Source: Acidobacteriota bacterium
GTDB lineage: Bacteria > Acidobacteriota > Blastocatellia > Pyrinomonadales > Pyrinomonadaceae
Length of the DNA: 64,000 bases
NCBI GenBank assembly: GCA_019639175.1
Contig: JAHBSK010000006.1
Coordinates: 60,709-124,708, forward strand
Direction: 5' to 3'
Under the pieces are notes generated by a model. It had not been told where the DNA came from. It worked only from the letters and a program-made list of their open reading frames with translations, and did not search any database. Each line of letters begins with the position of its first letter. The stretch's first letter is position 1. Shown piece after piece: positions 26,211 to 36,029 of this stretch. Made by a program: the position numbers and the translations under genes.

Positions 26211-26718
26211 CTAACGCCTTGTGTAATATCCAGAAATTTTTCCGTAAGTGGTAGTCTCGAAATCGGCAGCAGTACCAATCTCATATCTTCCTTCTGTCCC
26301 ACTCTTACTAAAGACCATTGGAGTGCCTTCATCTGTTCTGAATATGAAGTTTGTAAAATGTTGAGGTGTTTTCCCTTCGTCCGTAGCGTAGCGAATCACA
26401 TCTCTAAGTTTTAGTTTCTCCTGTTCAGTTTTCTTAAAAGCCTCATTAAGAATATCGTCAAAGTCCTTGGGCTGAATTAAAGAAGGCTGAAGCATATCAC
26501 GAAGACCAAGCTGACACGAAGTCCCAGCACAATTGGCGTCATTTCTAGGTTTTTGACCCTTAATATCCCGATTTCGTTGCCCGCGCAATTTATCTGAGAT
26601 GAAGTTGAAGATTTGCCGGACATTACCACTTTTTGAAGCATGGGGATTGAATTCGGTGCCGTCCGGTCCTACAGCACTATCTACTTCTTGTGCAAATTTT
26701 TTTGCCTCATCGCCCGTA
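26211..26718 (-). pseudogene. 3' remnant of a toxin-tip gene cut by an IS element
   Basis: An open frame ends at 26211 and runs back without a start codon to the IS boundary at 26718, giving about 168 residues. The only internal start is a TTG at 26588. Readable content: EAKKFAQEVDSAVGPDGTEFNPHASKSG, a Cys pair region, then a compact C-terminal domain with FTNFIFRTDEGTPMVFSKSG and a basic end. The sequence on the other side of the IS does not continue it, so the 5' part was lost. Its size and its neighbours (RHS giant, another displaced tip, a small secreted gene after it) suggest a C-terminal toxin domain of an RHS protein; the catalytic family is not recognised. Confidence 0.55.
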
Positions 26719-27729
26719 TGAAGTGGTCAAGTTTTGGTACACAGAAAAATCTCTTTTGTCTCCTTTTTAAGTTTATCTAGTAGTCGTGGTTGTGGGAATG
26801 TGGGAAAGTCGGTTTTGGGGCTTTTCCATATTTCCACAGCCGCTGCCATTTTCTGCTAATTTTGTGCTTCTTTCAGGCGTTGTTCGAGCTTTGGGATGGT
26901 CGTCCCGATCGTTGAATGGAGCCTGATCCTATTGTAATAGCAATCGATATAATCGAATGCGATGCTTCGTACTTCTTCGACCGAGCTGAACAGCTTCATG
27001 CCGACCTCGGTCTTGAATCTTGAGAAAAAGCTCTCTGCCTGAGCGTTGTCGTAGCAATTGCCCTTGGCCGACATCGACTGACGAAGGCCGCATCTTTCGA
27101 GCCGCTCTCTGAATTCTCTCGAGCCGTACTGGCTGCCTCTGTCCGTGTGAATGATCGCATCACGCTTTACAAGATCACGTCTTAACGCCATTCCCAAAGC
27201 CTCTGTCACAAGACCGGTTCGCATATTAGTATCTACCGACCAGCCTGCCAGACGCTTTGTCACCTTGTCCTGAAACATCGCCAGATAGCAGAACCGACCG
27301 TTTGTCAGCGGCAGGTAAGTTATGTCGCCGACCAGCACCTCACCGGCTGTAAATGCCGTGTTATCTGTATCTTTCAACAGATTGGGACTTGCCTTCACGC
27401 CTCTCGAATCTGTCGTTCGGGGTCTGAATGACCTCGGATATTTTGCCTTAAGACCTGATTCACGCATTACCCGGCGAACCACATAACAGCCCGCCTTTAT
27501 ACCCGTCTCCTTCAGGGCCGCCGATATCCGCTTCACCCCGTATCGACCCTTGTGAAAGTCAAACATTTGCTTGACCGCAGCATTTATCGAATCATCACGG
27601 ACTTTCGGCATCGACTTTCTTCTCAGCCAACCGTAATACGCCTCACGGCTCACTTGCAGACTGATCATATCTTCTCATTTCCTAACCATTATAAGAGGCT
27701 TTTCTGTGTATTCTCATTAGACCATGTCA
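26719..27729 (-). mobile_element. IS3-family insertion element of about 1.0 kb
   Basis: The element is bounded by imperfect inverted ends. The left end starts TGAAGTGGTC and runs to TACACAGAAAA; the right end, read inward on the minus strand, starts TGACATGGTC and runs to TACACAGAAAA. The first ten bases match at eight positions and the inner eleven are identical. It encodes only the DDE transposase part. No obvious target duplication is seen next to these ends (CGTA left, ATGT right), which fits a deletion next to the element, or wrongly placed ends. It interrupts a toxin-tip gene. Confidence 0.7.
26856..27668 (-). CDS. IS3-family transposase, OrfB (DDE) part
   Basis: A 270-aa DDE transposase. 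The HTH-21-like N-terminus (SREAYYGWLRR, then HKGRYGVKRISAALKE) is followed by the rve integrase core: first Asp in LVGDITYLPL, second Asp in IIHTDRGSQYGS, Glu in NAQAESFFSRFKTE. The C-terminal end has the usual YNRIRLHSTIG stretch. Normally this is OrfB, made by frameshifting from an upstream OrfA with a helix-turn-helix; only about 60 bases separate this start from the right end, so OrfA is absent. The element is therefore probably unable to move alone. Confidence 0.92.
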   Translation of the reverse strand: MISLQVSREAYYGWLRRKSMPKVRDDSINAAVKQMFDFHKGRYGVKRISAALKETGIKAGCYVVRRVMRESGLKAKYPRSFRPRTTDSRGVKASPNLLKDTDNTAFTAGEVLVGDITYLPLTNGRFCYLAMFQDKVTKRLAGWSVDTNMRTGLVTEALGMALRRDLVKRDAIIHTDRGSQYGSREFRERLERCGLRQSMSAKGNCYDNAQAESFFSRFKTEVGMKLFSSVEEVRSIAFDYIDCYYNRIRLHSTIGTTIPKLEQRLKEAQN

Positions 27730-27750
27730 ATGTCACATTCTTCCCCTCTT

Positions 27751-28302
27751 TCACGGACATCCGTATTTCTCCTTAAATTTCGCCGCAGGCTCAAGATATA
27801 TTCCGGCAAACTGTTTCCATTTTCGATCGTAAACCGCCAATATGCCCCATTCCTCATTTTCATAGTTGTCATGAACAATGACATCACTTATCTGCTTCTT
27901 CTCAAATTTTTTTAGATCAATGATCACATCAGTTAATGGGACCTCGTCACCTTCTGGCCACTCATATGAGACGCCGACGACTGTCCATTCCGGCAACTTC
28001 CAGTCATACATGATTTTGTCACCACAATTACCAGTGGAGTACTCAACCCCAATCGCCAATTCCCCGTCATTAAAGTCAATCTTATATTTGTTTGCAAAGT
28101 CTTTTGACTTGACAACAGGGAAAAGCCCCTCTACATCGACTCTCGTCGAAACTCCCGGAATGATCCTAAGGAATCTTTTTGCGAGCAACCCATCTTGGGC
28201 TAACACGACAGAATATTGTGCGTGTCCCCCGACGAATACAACTAACAAAAGAATCATCACAAAGGACTTCTTTTTAAGACAATTTCTATTGTGGTTGTCC
28301 AT
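27751..28302 (-). CDS. Secreted unknown protein, possible immunity partner
   Basis: A 183-aa protein with a signal peptide or N-terminal membrane helix (residues 12-33, FVMILLLVVFVGGHAQYSVVLA). The mature start LLAKRFLRIIPGVSTRVDVEGLFP matches a pattern I associate with small secreted proteins of Acidobacteriota. The rest is strand-rich and acidic. A perfect AGGAGG lies six bases before ATG 28302. The gene overlaps the end of the RHS tip gene by 17 bases, so it is co-translated with it, as expected for an immunity gene. Function not shown by sequence. Confidence 0.65.
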   Translation of the reverse strand: MDNHNRNCLKKKSFVMILLLVVFVGGHAQYSVVLAQDGLLAKRFLRIIPGVSTRVDVEGLFPVVKSKDFANKYKIDFNDGELAIGVEYSTGNCGDKIMYDWKLPEWTVVGVSYEWPEGDEVPLTDVIIDLKKFEKKQISDVIVHDNYENEEWGILAVYDRKWKQFAGIYLEPAAKFKEKYGCP

Positions 28303-28987
28303 TATTTACCTCCTCTTGTGTGTACTGACAGAATTGATTTATTAAATAGTGTCCCAACATATCTCTCTCTTTGTAACCCGTCGCCTTGAAGCCCTCTCTA
28401 ATCTTATCAGCTATTGTCGGCTCCATATTATTCAAAATGCTTTCAGCCGCAATACCAAGGCGGGCATCGGTAAACGTTCCTTTTTGTCTAAAAGCATGGA
28501 CAAGTTCCTGTATAATATATTTTGCATAAAGGGCATTCTGATGGGCAGTGGGCAAATGGGAATAATCGCGGACCCATATAGTGTTCCCGTCCGTCCTAGC
28601 TCCTGACCCAGCCCCTCTAGTATTTACCTCAATCTTTTTCAAATTATCAAAAACGGATTCAATAAAAGTTTTGCCGTCCTCCGTCTCATCTAGTTTACCC
28701 TTTTTCTCAAGTTCCTTTGCAAACTTATCGAGAATGTCGGCGCATTCCGGACGCTGAGCAAGGTCATTGACCAACTTCCTAATATTTGACGGAAGTTTAG
28801 AATCGAGTTTAGGCCCTTTCCGCGTCTGTAGTGAGTTTTGGCTAAAGTTGAGGTTGATGTTTATCTGAACGAAATGGGCGTAGACAACCCCTGTCTCATA
28901 TTCAAGAGCTTCGGTCTCTGCGCTATAGAGGTTATCCCCAAACCAACGGCCATTTGCCGAATATAGTTCCTTGCAGTGAAATCTGCC
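28286..28987 (-). pseudogene. Displaced RHS C-terminal tip (core remnant plus toxin-like domain)
   Basis: An open frame of about 233 residues begins after a TAA at 28988-28990 and has no good start codon; a TTG at 28774 would give 162 aa. Its first part reads GRWFGDNLYSAETEALEYETG, like the end of an RHS core where the protein is normally cleaved. A variable domain follows, with IIQELVHAFRQKG, similar to the zinc-metalloprotease HExxH helix but with Gln in place of the first His. This is a typical orphan tip left behind after RHS tip exchange. Sequence between 28988 and 29200 continues in other frames (KACGYDELLKMTKR..., SQRNSRCFHEWSLRK) as further decayed fragments. Confidence 0.6.
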
Positions 28988-29200
28988 TTACGTAACGACC
29001 ATTCATGAAAACACCTGCTATTACGCTGCGACTTGAATCTGTAAATTTTGAAATTCACATTCGAACCGACAAGCATATGTAGCTGGTGATGTCCGACTGA
29101 TGATCGCCGCGAGCTTGCGCGTTTTGTCATTTTCAAAAGCTCATCGTACCCACACGCCTTTATGAGCTAACAGTCCGAAAATTCTCTTAAACACCTCCCA

Positions 29201-29938
29201 CTATTTACTAACGCCAAATATATCGGAAGGAATAAACCAGTATTCAATATCGGAGGTTTTGCTCTGAATAAATCCAAACTCCAGTTGATTTTGAGAAACC
29301 CTATATTTTTCTAGTAGATCTTTAGTTAATTTAGTTCTGACTGAATTGAATTTTCTAATAGACTCATCACGTATGATTACTCTACCTATCAGATTCTTGT
29401 TTGCAAAAAGAAATTTGGAATAAAATTCCAGATCAAAAATATAAGAACACCCTATTCCATCTGTCCAGCTTTCTGCAGAACTAAGAATGGGTTGCTTAAA
29501 ATCTCTTACTTTAAAATCCCACTCTCTTGCTATAAGAGAAAAACCGTCTAATTCGGATTCAGTCGCTTCCCATAATTCTGTCCTTAGTCTAGGTTCGTTT
29601 TTTCCTAAGAAAATCAAGATCCGATCAGTATTGAACCGCCTTATTTTTAAATGATTCATAATAGTCATCTTCTGTCTGTATGCTATTATAGGGTCACTAT
29701 TCTCGCCGTGAATTACTATCACTCCTTTGGAGTCAGGGGATTCTCCTAACCGTAGTATGAAATTGTCAATCTGGCTTCTTTGTCTATCACAGTTGATATC
29801 TAATATCTCGTCTATAAACTTTCCTTTGATCTTTTCCTGACCATCAGTAGATGGCACATTCATAGAAAAAGTTACAAAAAAGACTAGAATAAAAGTGAAG
29901 CCCCTATCTTTGAAATTACTTATAAACCAATAAATCAT
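29201..29938 (-). CDS. Putative exported immunity protein of the RHS toxin
   Basis: A 245-aa protein with an N-terminal export signal (DRGFTFILVFFVTFSMNVPSTDG, residues 10-32). The mature domain is alpha/beta: it begins GKFIDEILDINCDRQRSQIDNFILRLGES, then a strand KGVIVIHGEN. AAGGAGAT lies six to seven bases before this ATG and a longer frame would overlap the RHS gene, so 29938 is taken as the start. It begins 13 bases after the RHS stop. Export to the periplasm would suit neutralising a peptidoglycan-cutting toxin. No family recognised. Confidence 0.65.
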   Translation of the reverse strand: MIYWFISNFKDRGFTFILVFFVTFSMNVPSTDGQEKIKGKFIDEILDINCDRQRSQIDNFILRLGESPDSKGVIVIHGENSDPIIAYRQKMTIMNHLKIRRFNTDRILIFLGKNEPRLRTELWEATESELDGFSLIAREWDFKVRDFKQPILSSAESWTDGIGCSYIFDLEFYSKFLFANKNLIGRVIIRDESIRKFNSVRTKLTKDLLEKYRVSQNQLEFGFIQSKTSDIEYWFIPSDIFGVSK

Positions 29939-29951
29939 ATTATCTCCTTTG

Positions 29952-32900
29952 TTATTTCGGACATAAATTTGAAAGTTTGAACATTTTGCCCAAGGTCCTG
30001 TTTCTCCCTTCAGGATGCAAACCTGCATCTTTGGTAATTGGGTTTCCGCGACGATCCTTTTTCCCCCACCAATACCAACCATTAATATGAAAGTGGAACC
30101 CTTGAATTTGCCTACCATCCTCTGTTCTTCCATACCCAGAACTAAAAACACCATCAACGCCCATATGTCCTAAAAGAATGGAGCCGTCTGATTGTAGTTT
30201 CCCACCCTGAAAGGTCTCTGTGTGGAATGTATGAAAAAACTGCAATACAATGTCTTTTTCTCCTCCGAGATTTTTATAAAAAACATTTACAAACGCTTGC
30301 TCCCCATTTGCCTTTGATGTCCTACCATGACCAATTATTTGTCCACCTGCGGGAGCCATTATTGGCGTTGCTCTGTTAGGATCCGAAAGAGGATTATAGC
30401 CATGGTTGTGTTGCTGAAGACGAAGTCCCGCTTCAACCGAAATAGCGGGATCTTCATTGAGACCGGTTAGTGTATCTATCGGATCACCATCTGTTACGTC
30501 TGAAAATATTGTGTCGTCAGTACCTGTAAATAAATTACTCAGATATTTTTCACAAGGATTTTGCTCCCTTCTACCTTGAACCGTAGTCCCAATTTGATTC
30601 GAGGCATTTCCTGTTTGCAGGTTATTTATTTGAAAAAAATAAACACCGCCGGCTTGCGTAGTTGGAAGCGGTTGCACTCCGTCGTTACCACCAAAGTCAT
30701 GCATTACGGTATAGTATATATCCGGCAATTGCACCGAAATATAAGTCGGTCCAAAGATCAGACCATTTGTAAGCGGAACCTGGCCAATTACGTGACCGTT
30801 TACACTGACCTGTCCTACGACAGATCGATCATCGCCTGCTCGTCTTTCCAAGTCGGCACAATCCCAGGCAACACCATCGAGTTCACAACCACCGAAAGGA
30901 TTCATGCCATTTCCACCTGCTTCGAGAAAATAATGTGGTGTTTCGCCAACAATATCGCCATAGCTCGGGTCCTGATAATAAAGCCAGGGATCTTCTGTCC
31001 CGGTATTCGCTCCCTTAGGATCACGCTCTTGACGGCTCCAGTTCCCATAAGATCCGATATCATACTTTGTGCCTGATAAAGGGGGCGTTTCTTCCCAACT
31101 GACGGACGGTGTGCATTGGTTGCAAAAACCCAGGTGTTTTGCAATTCTTCTTCCGTCTGCGTAAATATAACCGGCCGACTTGTCCCCATCTGCATCGACC
31201 TCCGCTATTTGTACTCCTCCCATCACAGTAGATCGAATGAAATATGTAATGGTAGATTCCATAACAACATTTATTTCTTCGCCGACTTGCTCATCACGCC
31301 TTCGTATCTCCTCGCGCCAACCAATGTTTCCTCCGCTATCAAATGTTTGCCTGATCTCAATTGCCGGCTGTATCGGATTCTCGCTCGGCCAGCCCCCGAC
31401 AACACCGGTAATATATTCGACCGGCTTTCCTGCGGCATCAAGTTTGCTTTCCACACCTCGCCCTTCGGCATCATACACATTATGCCCGGATGCCCACACG
31501 CCAACTTTACGGTGATTTATATACTGCGCGTCTATTTCACTGCCATTCCTCCAAAATCTATGCTCGCCGCCTGTCCGGTTGTTAAATACATCGTATTCAT
31601 ATATGTGCTTATAAGGCCGGTTTACCAGTGGGTGTGAATCAGGATTCGACTCTCCTCGTGCTTCAAAACCGCTCAGAGCTTCCTTCAATCGTCCGACTTG
31701 ATCATATTTATATGATTTATCAAACACACTATTAGATAGGTCATCTGTCTTTCGGAGTTGCCCATCCGAATAATAAGCATAATTCACTCCTCTTGTACCA
31801 AACGAACCAGTTATCTTGTACTCATCGAGCTGTAAGCGATTATTATATAAGGTATTGAGGGTTCCGCCGTAACCGAATTCCGCTTCCTTTACCCCGCCCC
31901 ATGCACGGTATTTTATGTCTTCCACGAAGGACCCCGTCAAATTATAATTTGTCCCGTCCACCTTTGTAAGCCTGCCGGCAACGTCACGATTGTATGACAC
32001 AACAGCACTAAAAGGATCCGTCACGCTTTTTAACTGTCCACCCAAATGGTAAGTATAATCAAGAGAGAATGTTTCACTTGTAATGTCTGTAAACTCTCTT
32101 GTTTCTGACACTATTCTTGAAAGCTGGTCATATTCATACTCAACAGTTCCCAATGCGTCCGTTTTCTCAATAACATTAGCGGCATTGTCATATTCAAAAA
32201 GAACTGATGGTGTTTCCGGCATTTCCGGAAACCCTTCCGGATCAAGTTGGCCGGGGTATATTCCGCCCTCACCACTATTCATAAGCGCCAGTCGCTGGGA
32301 ATGCTGACTACTATTGACGTTCACTACGTAAATAACCAATTTGAACTCATTGAACTTGTCAACAACAGTCTGGTCGGGAATATTTAGATTTACTGTTTGA
32401 TAACCGCTTTGCGTACCTCTGGAAATATCGCCGTCATCATATCTGGCTAACTCGGTCCAACCGACATTCTCAACATAATGACCTGCCACAACCTCGATAC
32501 TTGACGCAAAGCCACCCCCAAATATCTTCATTTCTGTGGAGCTGAGTTTTTCAACACGAACGATCTGCGGCGTTGCTCCCTCTTTATCTGACGGTGTCTC
32601 GTACTCGACTTCCTCCAACAGACCACGTGAATCATAAGTATAATTCATCGATGCTCCTCTGGCATCCGTCCTTTTGCTTAATCTACCGTCAGCTAAATAT
32701 TCGAATGATGTGCCACGATTCACGGCCTGCTCAGGTTTATGTTCAAATATCAGTCTCCCGTGTCCATCATACGCAGCTGTTGTGTCCTGATATGTAGAGC
32801 TGTTATCATCACCGTCAAAATGTCTGCTTACGAGTATCTGGTCACGACCGTTATATTGATGTGTCAGGGTCGAGTAAATAGTGTTGTTCCAGTTAAATAC

Positions 32901-35900
32901 TTCGGTTTTTATTGTCCTTCCTAAAATGTCCTGATATATTTTTTGCTTTTTACGTCCTAGTACATTTGGGTTATAACCATTCCAATCAGTCTCGGTTATT
33001 TCCTCGCTTTCTATTGTAGTCACCATGCCTCCGGCACAACCGCAACCATCATAGGAGATGAATACATCAGAATCGTTCTCACTTAAAGCAGGGTTGCCAT
33101 CTGTGGCAATCGTGCGAACCACACGTCCCATCCAGTCATACCTTTGGTGTGTCCAAAGAAAACCTCTGGTTAGGTCATCGCCTGCCGGGTCCCAGTCGCT
33201 GTCAACCTCGGTAGGGACGGATTGGCGTGTCACTTGTCCGAGGATATTGTATTCAACAAGCGTTGCCGCCCAGCCGCCGGTGCTTCCGGGATGTTGCGTC
33301 CGGCTCATTCGCACACGGCCTGCTCCGTCTGTCCAGCTTTCTGTCAAAATTTCGTCAGCCCAATCAGCCCCGTTGCTGTTGACATCCACAATCGTTGAAA
33401 AGACCCTTGACTGGATACCGTTAGTCGGATATTCATAACGCGTATAGGCCCCGTTATTTACTATTGTTTCTCTTAGTAAGCGCCCAATATCATCATACAA
33501 CCGTTCAGTCGTCTTCCCGATGGTCTGCCCCGCCGGGGCCGGAGACTGCGCCCAGACGTTTGCTCCGGTATCATATCTGTACTTCACCGTCGAACTGTTA
33601 TTCGCCGGATCGGTAACGCTCGTCGGATAAGCCCACGTCGAGGGATTGCCCGAACTGTTGAAGTTATCGACATAACCGATCTTTACCGTCCGGCTCATCG
33701 GGTCGGTTTGCGAAACTACAGCACCCGCCGTATTGTATTTAACGCTCGAAGTAATAGCTTTATTTGAATCAGTTGGAGCTGTCACATCCCAACTTGTCGT
33801 ACTTGTCGCATTCGCGCGCCCGATCACAAATGTCGATCCGAAGTTCGTGCTGTCGTGCTGTACCGGGGAAATGTTCTGATTCAATCCAGTGTCGCTGAAA
33901 TCTCCTTCATCAAAAGCGTAAGTGAGCTTAGATATCAGATTCAATCCGGTCGCATCTCTACCGTAGGCTTCTGAAAGTGAGGGAAGTCCGATTATATTAC
34001 GGTTTATATAAGCTGAATTATCGTTATATTCGGTGTACGCTTTCTTCAAGATAGTTGTCAGATCGCTGTCATAAATAAGGACTTCTTTGATTCGACCGTA
34101 CTTCGCGATCGTTGAGGATGGCCACACATAATACTCAACTGTAGTGCGTTTTACATTCGAGGTGTCACCAACGCGCGACTCAATGACTCGCGGATTAAGT
34201 ATTTCATCAATTCCGGTATTATCCTGGGTCCAATTTGTCCAAGTCCAGCGCTGTCGCGCGAGTCCGCTTCCGGTATCCGACCAATCTTCTGTCGCTATCG
34301 GCAAGCCTTCCATCCAGCCATCTTCACCGACATAGGTTCTGGAAACCACACCGTGCGGATGGCCGATCATGGCAAGTTCTATCTTGGACGCCGTGCCCGA
34401 AATACTTCCCGGAAGCGAATATGAGGAAGTCGGAGTCAGGGAGTTCGTAACGACAATCTCCTGCTCAACCCCGTATTGATCCTGATTGAAGTTTTCCGCC
34501 CATGTACGCGTCTCTGAAAACCTTGGGGCATCTGTCTGTCCTGCGGCCGGGGTCTCAAGATTGGTCCTGACATAATTAAGAACTCTGTCGGGCGGCGAAC
34601 TCATCGAAGAACTCTGTTCTTCCATCATATGTTCGCAGAACTGGCATTCACATTCACAGGTATCGTAATTCCATACCTGCCCCCACTCACAAAAAAATGG
34701 GTCCGGTGGTTCACATGGAGTCGGTTCTGGCGTAGGCTCCGGAGTTGGGGTTGGCGTCGGTGTTGGAGTGGGCGTCGGAGTCGGAGTAGGCTCCGGGGTA
34801 GGAGTAGGTGTCGGAGTAGGCTCCGGCAGATCAGGCACAACATTGCTTACTTTATAGACTTGTGCGTAACTATTATAATCGAATGTTGTCGCGCTTCCAT
34901 CAGCATAGGTAATCCGCTTGAGTACAATTATCTGTGTCTTATTCGCAGGCCCGTTAACCGTTATGCCCGTAGCAAAATCGGTTTCTATTTCTAATGAATC
35001 ATATGAAAATTCTGCCCATGTATGTGAGACGGTCGAACTTACACCGTTATTATCATTCCAGGCTTGAGTTATGGATTCCGGATAGCCGAAAAAATTGTAA
35101 TTGACACTGACGACCCGACCTAAAGTGTCAGTAACAGTGTCCAGCCGGCCGTAATTATCGTAGTCGATAGAAATATAATTGCCGTTACGGTCTTTTATCT
35201 CATCACATCTGAACAAGCCGCTGTTCCATGAGTACCGCATTGTACCGCCGCTGGTGCCTGTAACTGTCAGAATCGTATTCAGCCCTTCAGTGCTGATTTT
35301 TAATTTTGTATAGGAACTGTCCGCCGTCTCGAAAACATCAGGTGTTGACGTCTCTCTGAACTCTACCTTACCGCCCGCCGGCGTAACCATTATAAAGGTG
35401 TCCTTTCCAGTATCGGGATCCACATGCATATTCTCTATCACAGGGAATCCCATTCTGAAGCCGGGCGATACATTACTGTTGTCAGGATCAAAGTAAACCG
35501 TGCTGTCTTCTTTTATCCAAACTAGGGAGTTATACGAAATACCAAATCCGGCATCCATTCCGTTTCTGCCTGGTAAAGAAACCAAGCCGGTTCCCCAAGA
35601 AAAATTCCGAGAATATAGATCTGTTCCTCCAGTCGAATTTATCGGTCGCAAGCGCGGATTGCTTCTTTGAACCGGAGGGGTGAAAAGAACAGCGGGTGCT
35701 TCGCTCTGGCCCCCCGCACGATTGGCAACCAGAGCGCTATCTGAAGCGAAGGTGTAGCTGATAAATGCTGCCAAACCCGAATTATAAAGGACAGCCATAG
35801 AACTGAATAAACCACTTTCCGGGGAATACCGATTCAGACCATTACCGGACAAAAACGGTAAGGGCGGCGAATACACAGTGTTATTCACAGACAAATAAGA

Positions 35901-36029
35901 CCTACCTTTGGCCTGAATCGTTGATCCATCGATAACAAAGGTCCCAGGCGTGACGACTGAGCAGATCAATAAAAGTGAAATAAATTTAAAGGTGAGAATG
36001 CGGCGATATTTTTTAAGTTGTTTATTCAT
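29952..36029 (-). CDS. Giant RHS/YD-repeat polymorphic toxin with M23-like tip
   Basis: A 2025-aa secreted protein. An N-terminal signal or membrane helix (residues 12-30) is followed by a beta-rich domain (100-400), a Pro-Thr/Glu-Pro linker (about 400-445), a Cys-rich patch (CEWGQVWNYDTCECECQFCEH), and then a long YD-repeat shell (for example YDNYGRLDTVTDTLGRVVSVNY). The final 180 residues are the variable tip: QQHNHGYNPLSDPNRATPIMAP, HTFHTETF, ILLGHMGVDG and GFHFHINGW, which follow the order of LytM/M23 peptidase motifs including the final HxH. It should therefore cut peptidoglycan cross-links of rivals. Direct use of a signal peptide rather than a T6SS or TcB/TcC context fits Acidobacteriota RHS proteins. 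Confidence 0.85.
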   Translation of the reverse strand: MNKQLKKYRRILTFKFISLLLICSVVTPGTFVIDGSTIQAKGRSYLSVNNTVYSPPLPFLSGNGLNRYSPESGLFSSMAVLYNSGLAAFISYTFASDSALVANRAGGQSEAPAVLFTPPVQRSNPRLRPINSTGGTDLYSRNFSWGTGLVSLPGRNGMDAGFGISYNSLVWIKEDSTVYFDPDNSNVSPGFRMGFPVIENMHVDPDTGKDTFIMVTPAGGKVEFRETSTPDVFETADSSYTKLKISTEGLNTILTVTGTSGGTMRYSWNSGLFRCDEIKDRNGNYISIDYDNYGRLDTVTDTLGRVVSVNYNFFGYPESITQAWNDNNGVSSTVSHTWAEFSYDSLEIETDFATGITVNGPANKTQIIVLKRITYADGSATTFDYNSYAQVYKVSNVVPDLPEPTPTPTPTPEPTPTPTPTPTPTPTPTPEPTPEPTPCEPPDPFFCEWGQVWNYDTCECECQFCEHMMEEQSSSMSSPPDRVLNYVRTNLETPAAGQTDAPRFSETRTWAENFNQDQYGVEQEIVVTNSLTPTSSYSLPGSISGTASKIELAMIGHPHGVVSRTYVGEDGWMEGLPIATEDWSDTGSGLARQRWTWTNWTQDNTGIDEILNPRVIESRVGDTSNVKRTTVEYYVWPSSTIAKYGRIKEVLIYDSDLTTILKKAYTEYNDNSAYINRNIIGLPSLSEAYGRDATGLNLISKLTYAFDEGDFSDTGLNQNISPVQHDSTNFGSTFVIGRANATSTTSWDVTAPTDSNKAITSSVKYNTAGAVVSQTDPMSRTVKIGYVDNFNSSGNPSTWAYPTSVTDPANNSSTVKYRYDTGANVWAQSPAPAGQTIGKTTERLYDDIGRLLRETIVNNGAYTRYEYPTNGIQSRVFSTIVDVNSNGADWADEILTESWTDGAGRVRMSRTQHPGSTGGWAATLVEYNILGQVTRQSVPTEVDSDWDPAGDDLTRGFLWTHQRYDWMGRVVRTIATDGNPALSENDSDVFISYDGCGCAGGMVTTIESEEITETDWNGYNPNVLGRKKQKIYQDILGRTIKTEVFNWNNTIYSTLTHQYNGRDQILVSRHFDGDDNSSTYQDTTAAYDGHGRLIFEHKPEQAVNRGTSFEYLADGRLSKRTDARGASMNYTYDSRGLLEEVEYETPSDKEGATPQIVRVEKLSSTEMKIFGGGFASSIEVVAGHYVENVGWTELARYDDGDISRGTQSGYQTVNLNIPDQTVVDKFNEFKLVIYVVNVNSSQHSQRLALMNSGEGGIYPGQLDPEGFPEMPETPSVLFEYDNAANVIEKTDALGTVEYEYDQLSRIVSETREFTDITSETFSLDYTYHLGGQLKSVTDPFSAVVSYNRDVAGRLTKVDGTNYNLTGSFVEDIKYRAWGGVKEAEFGYGGTLNTLYNNRLQLDEYKITGSFGTRGVNYAYYSDGQLRKTDDLSNSVFDKSYKYDQVGRLKEALSGFEARGESNPDSHPLVNRPYKHIYEYDVFNNRTGGEHRFWRNGSEIDAQYINHRKVGVWASGHNVYDAEGRGVESKLDAAGKPVEYITGVVGGWPSENPIQPAIEIRQTFDSGGNIGWREEIRRRDEQVGEEINVVMESTITYFIRSTVMGGVQIAEVDADGDKSAGYIYADGRRIAKHLGFCNQCTPSVSWEETPPLSGTKYDIGSYGNWSRQERDPKGANTGTEDPWLYYQDPSYGDIVGETPHYFLEAGGNGMNPFGGCELDGVAWDCADLERRAGDDRSVVGQVSVNGHVIGQVPLTNGLIFGPTYISVQLPDIYYTVMHDFGGNDGVQPLPTTQAGGVYFFQINNLQTGNASNQIGTTVQGRREQNPCEKYLSNLFTGTDDTIFSDVTDGDPIDTLTGLNEDPAISVEAGLRLQQHNHGYNPLSDPNRATPIMAPAGGQIIGHGRTSKANGEQAFVNVFYKNLGGEKDIVLQFFHTFHTETFQGGKLQSDGSILLGHMGVDGVFSSGYGRTEDGRQIQGFHFHINGWYWWGKKDRRGNPITKDAGLHPEGRNRTLGKMFKLSNLCPK

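Noticed and set aside
34700..34830. Tandem short repeats resembling a CRISPR or minisatellite
   Set aside because: They encode the Pro-Thr/Glu-Pro linker of the RHS protein in frame; there are no unique spacers.
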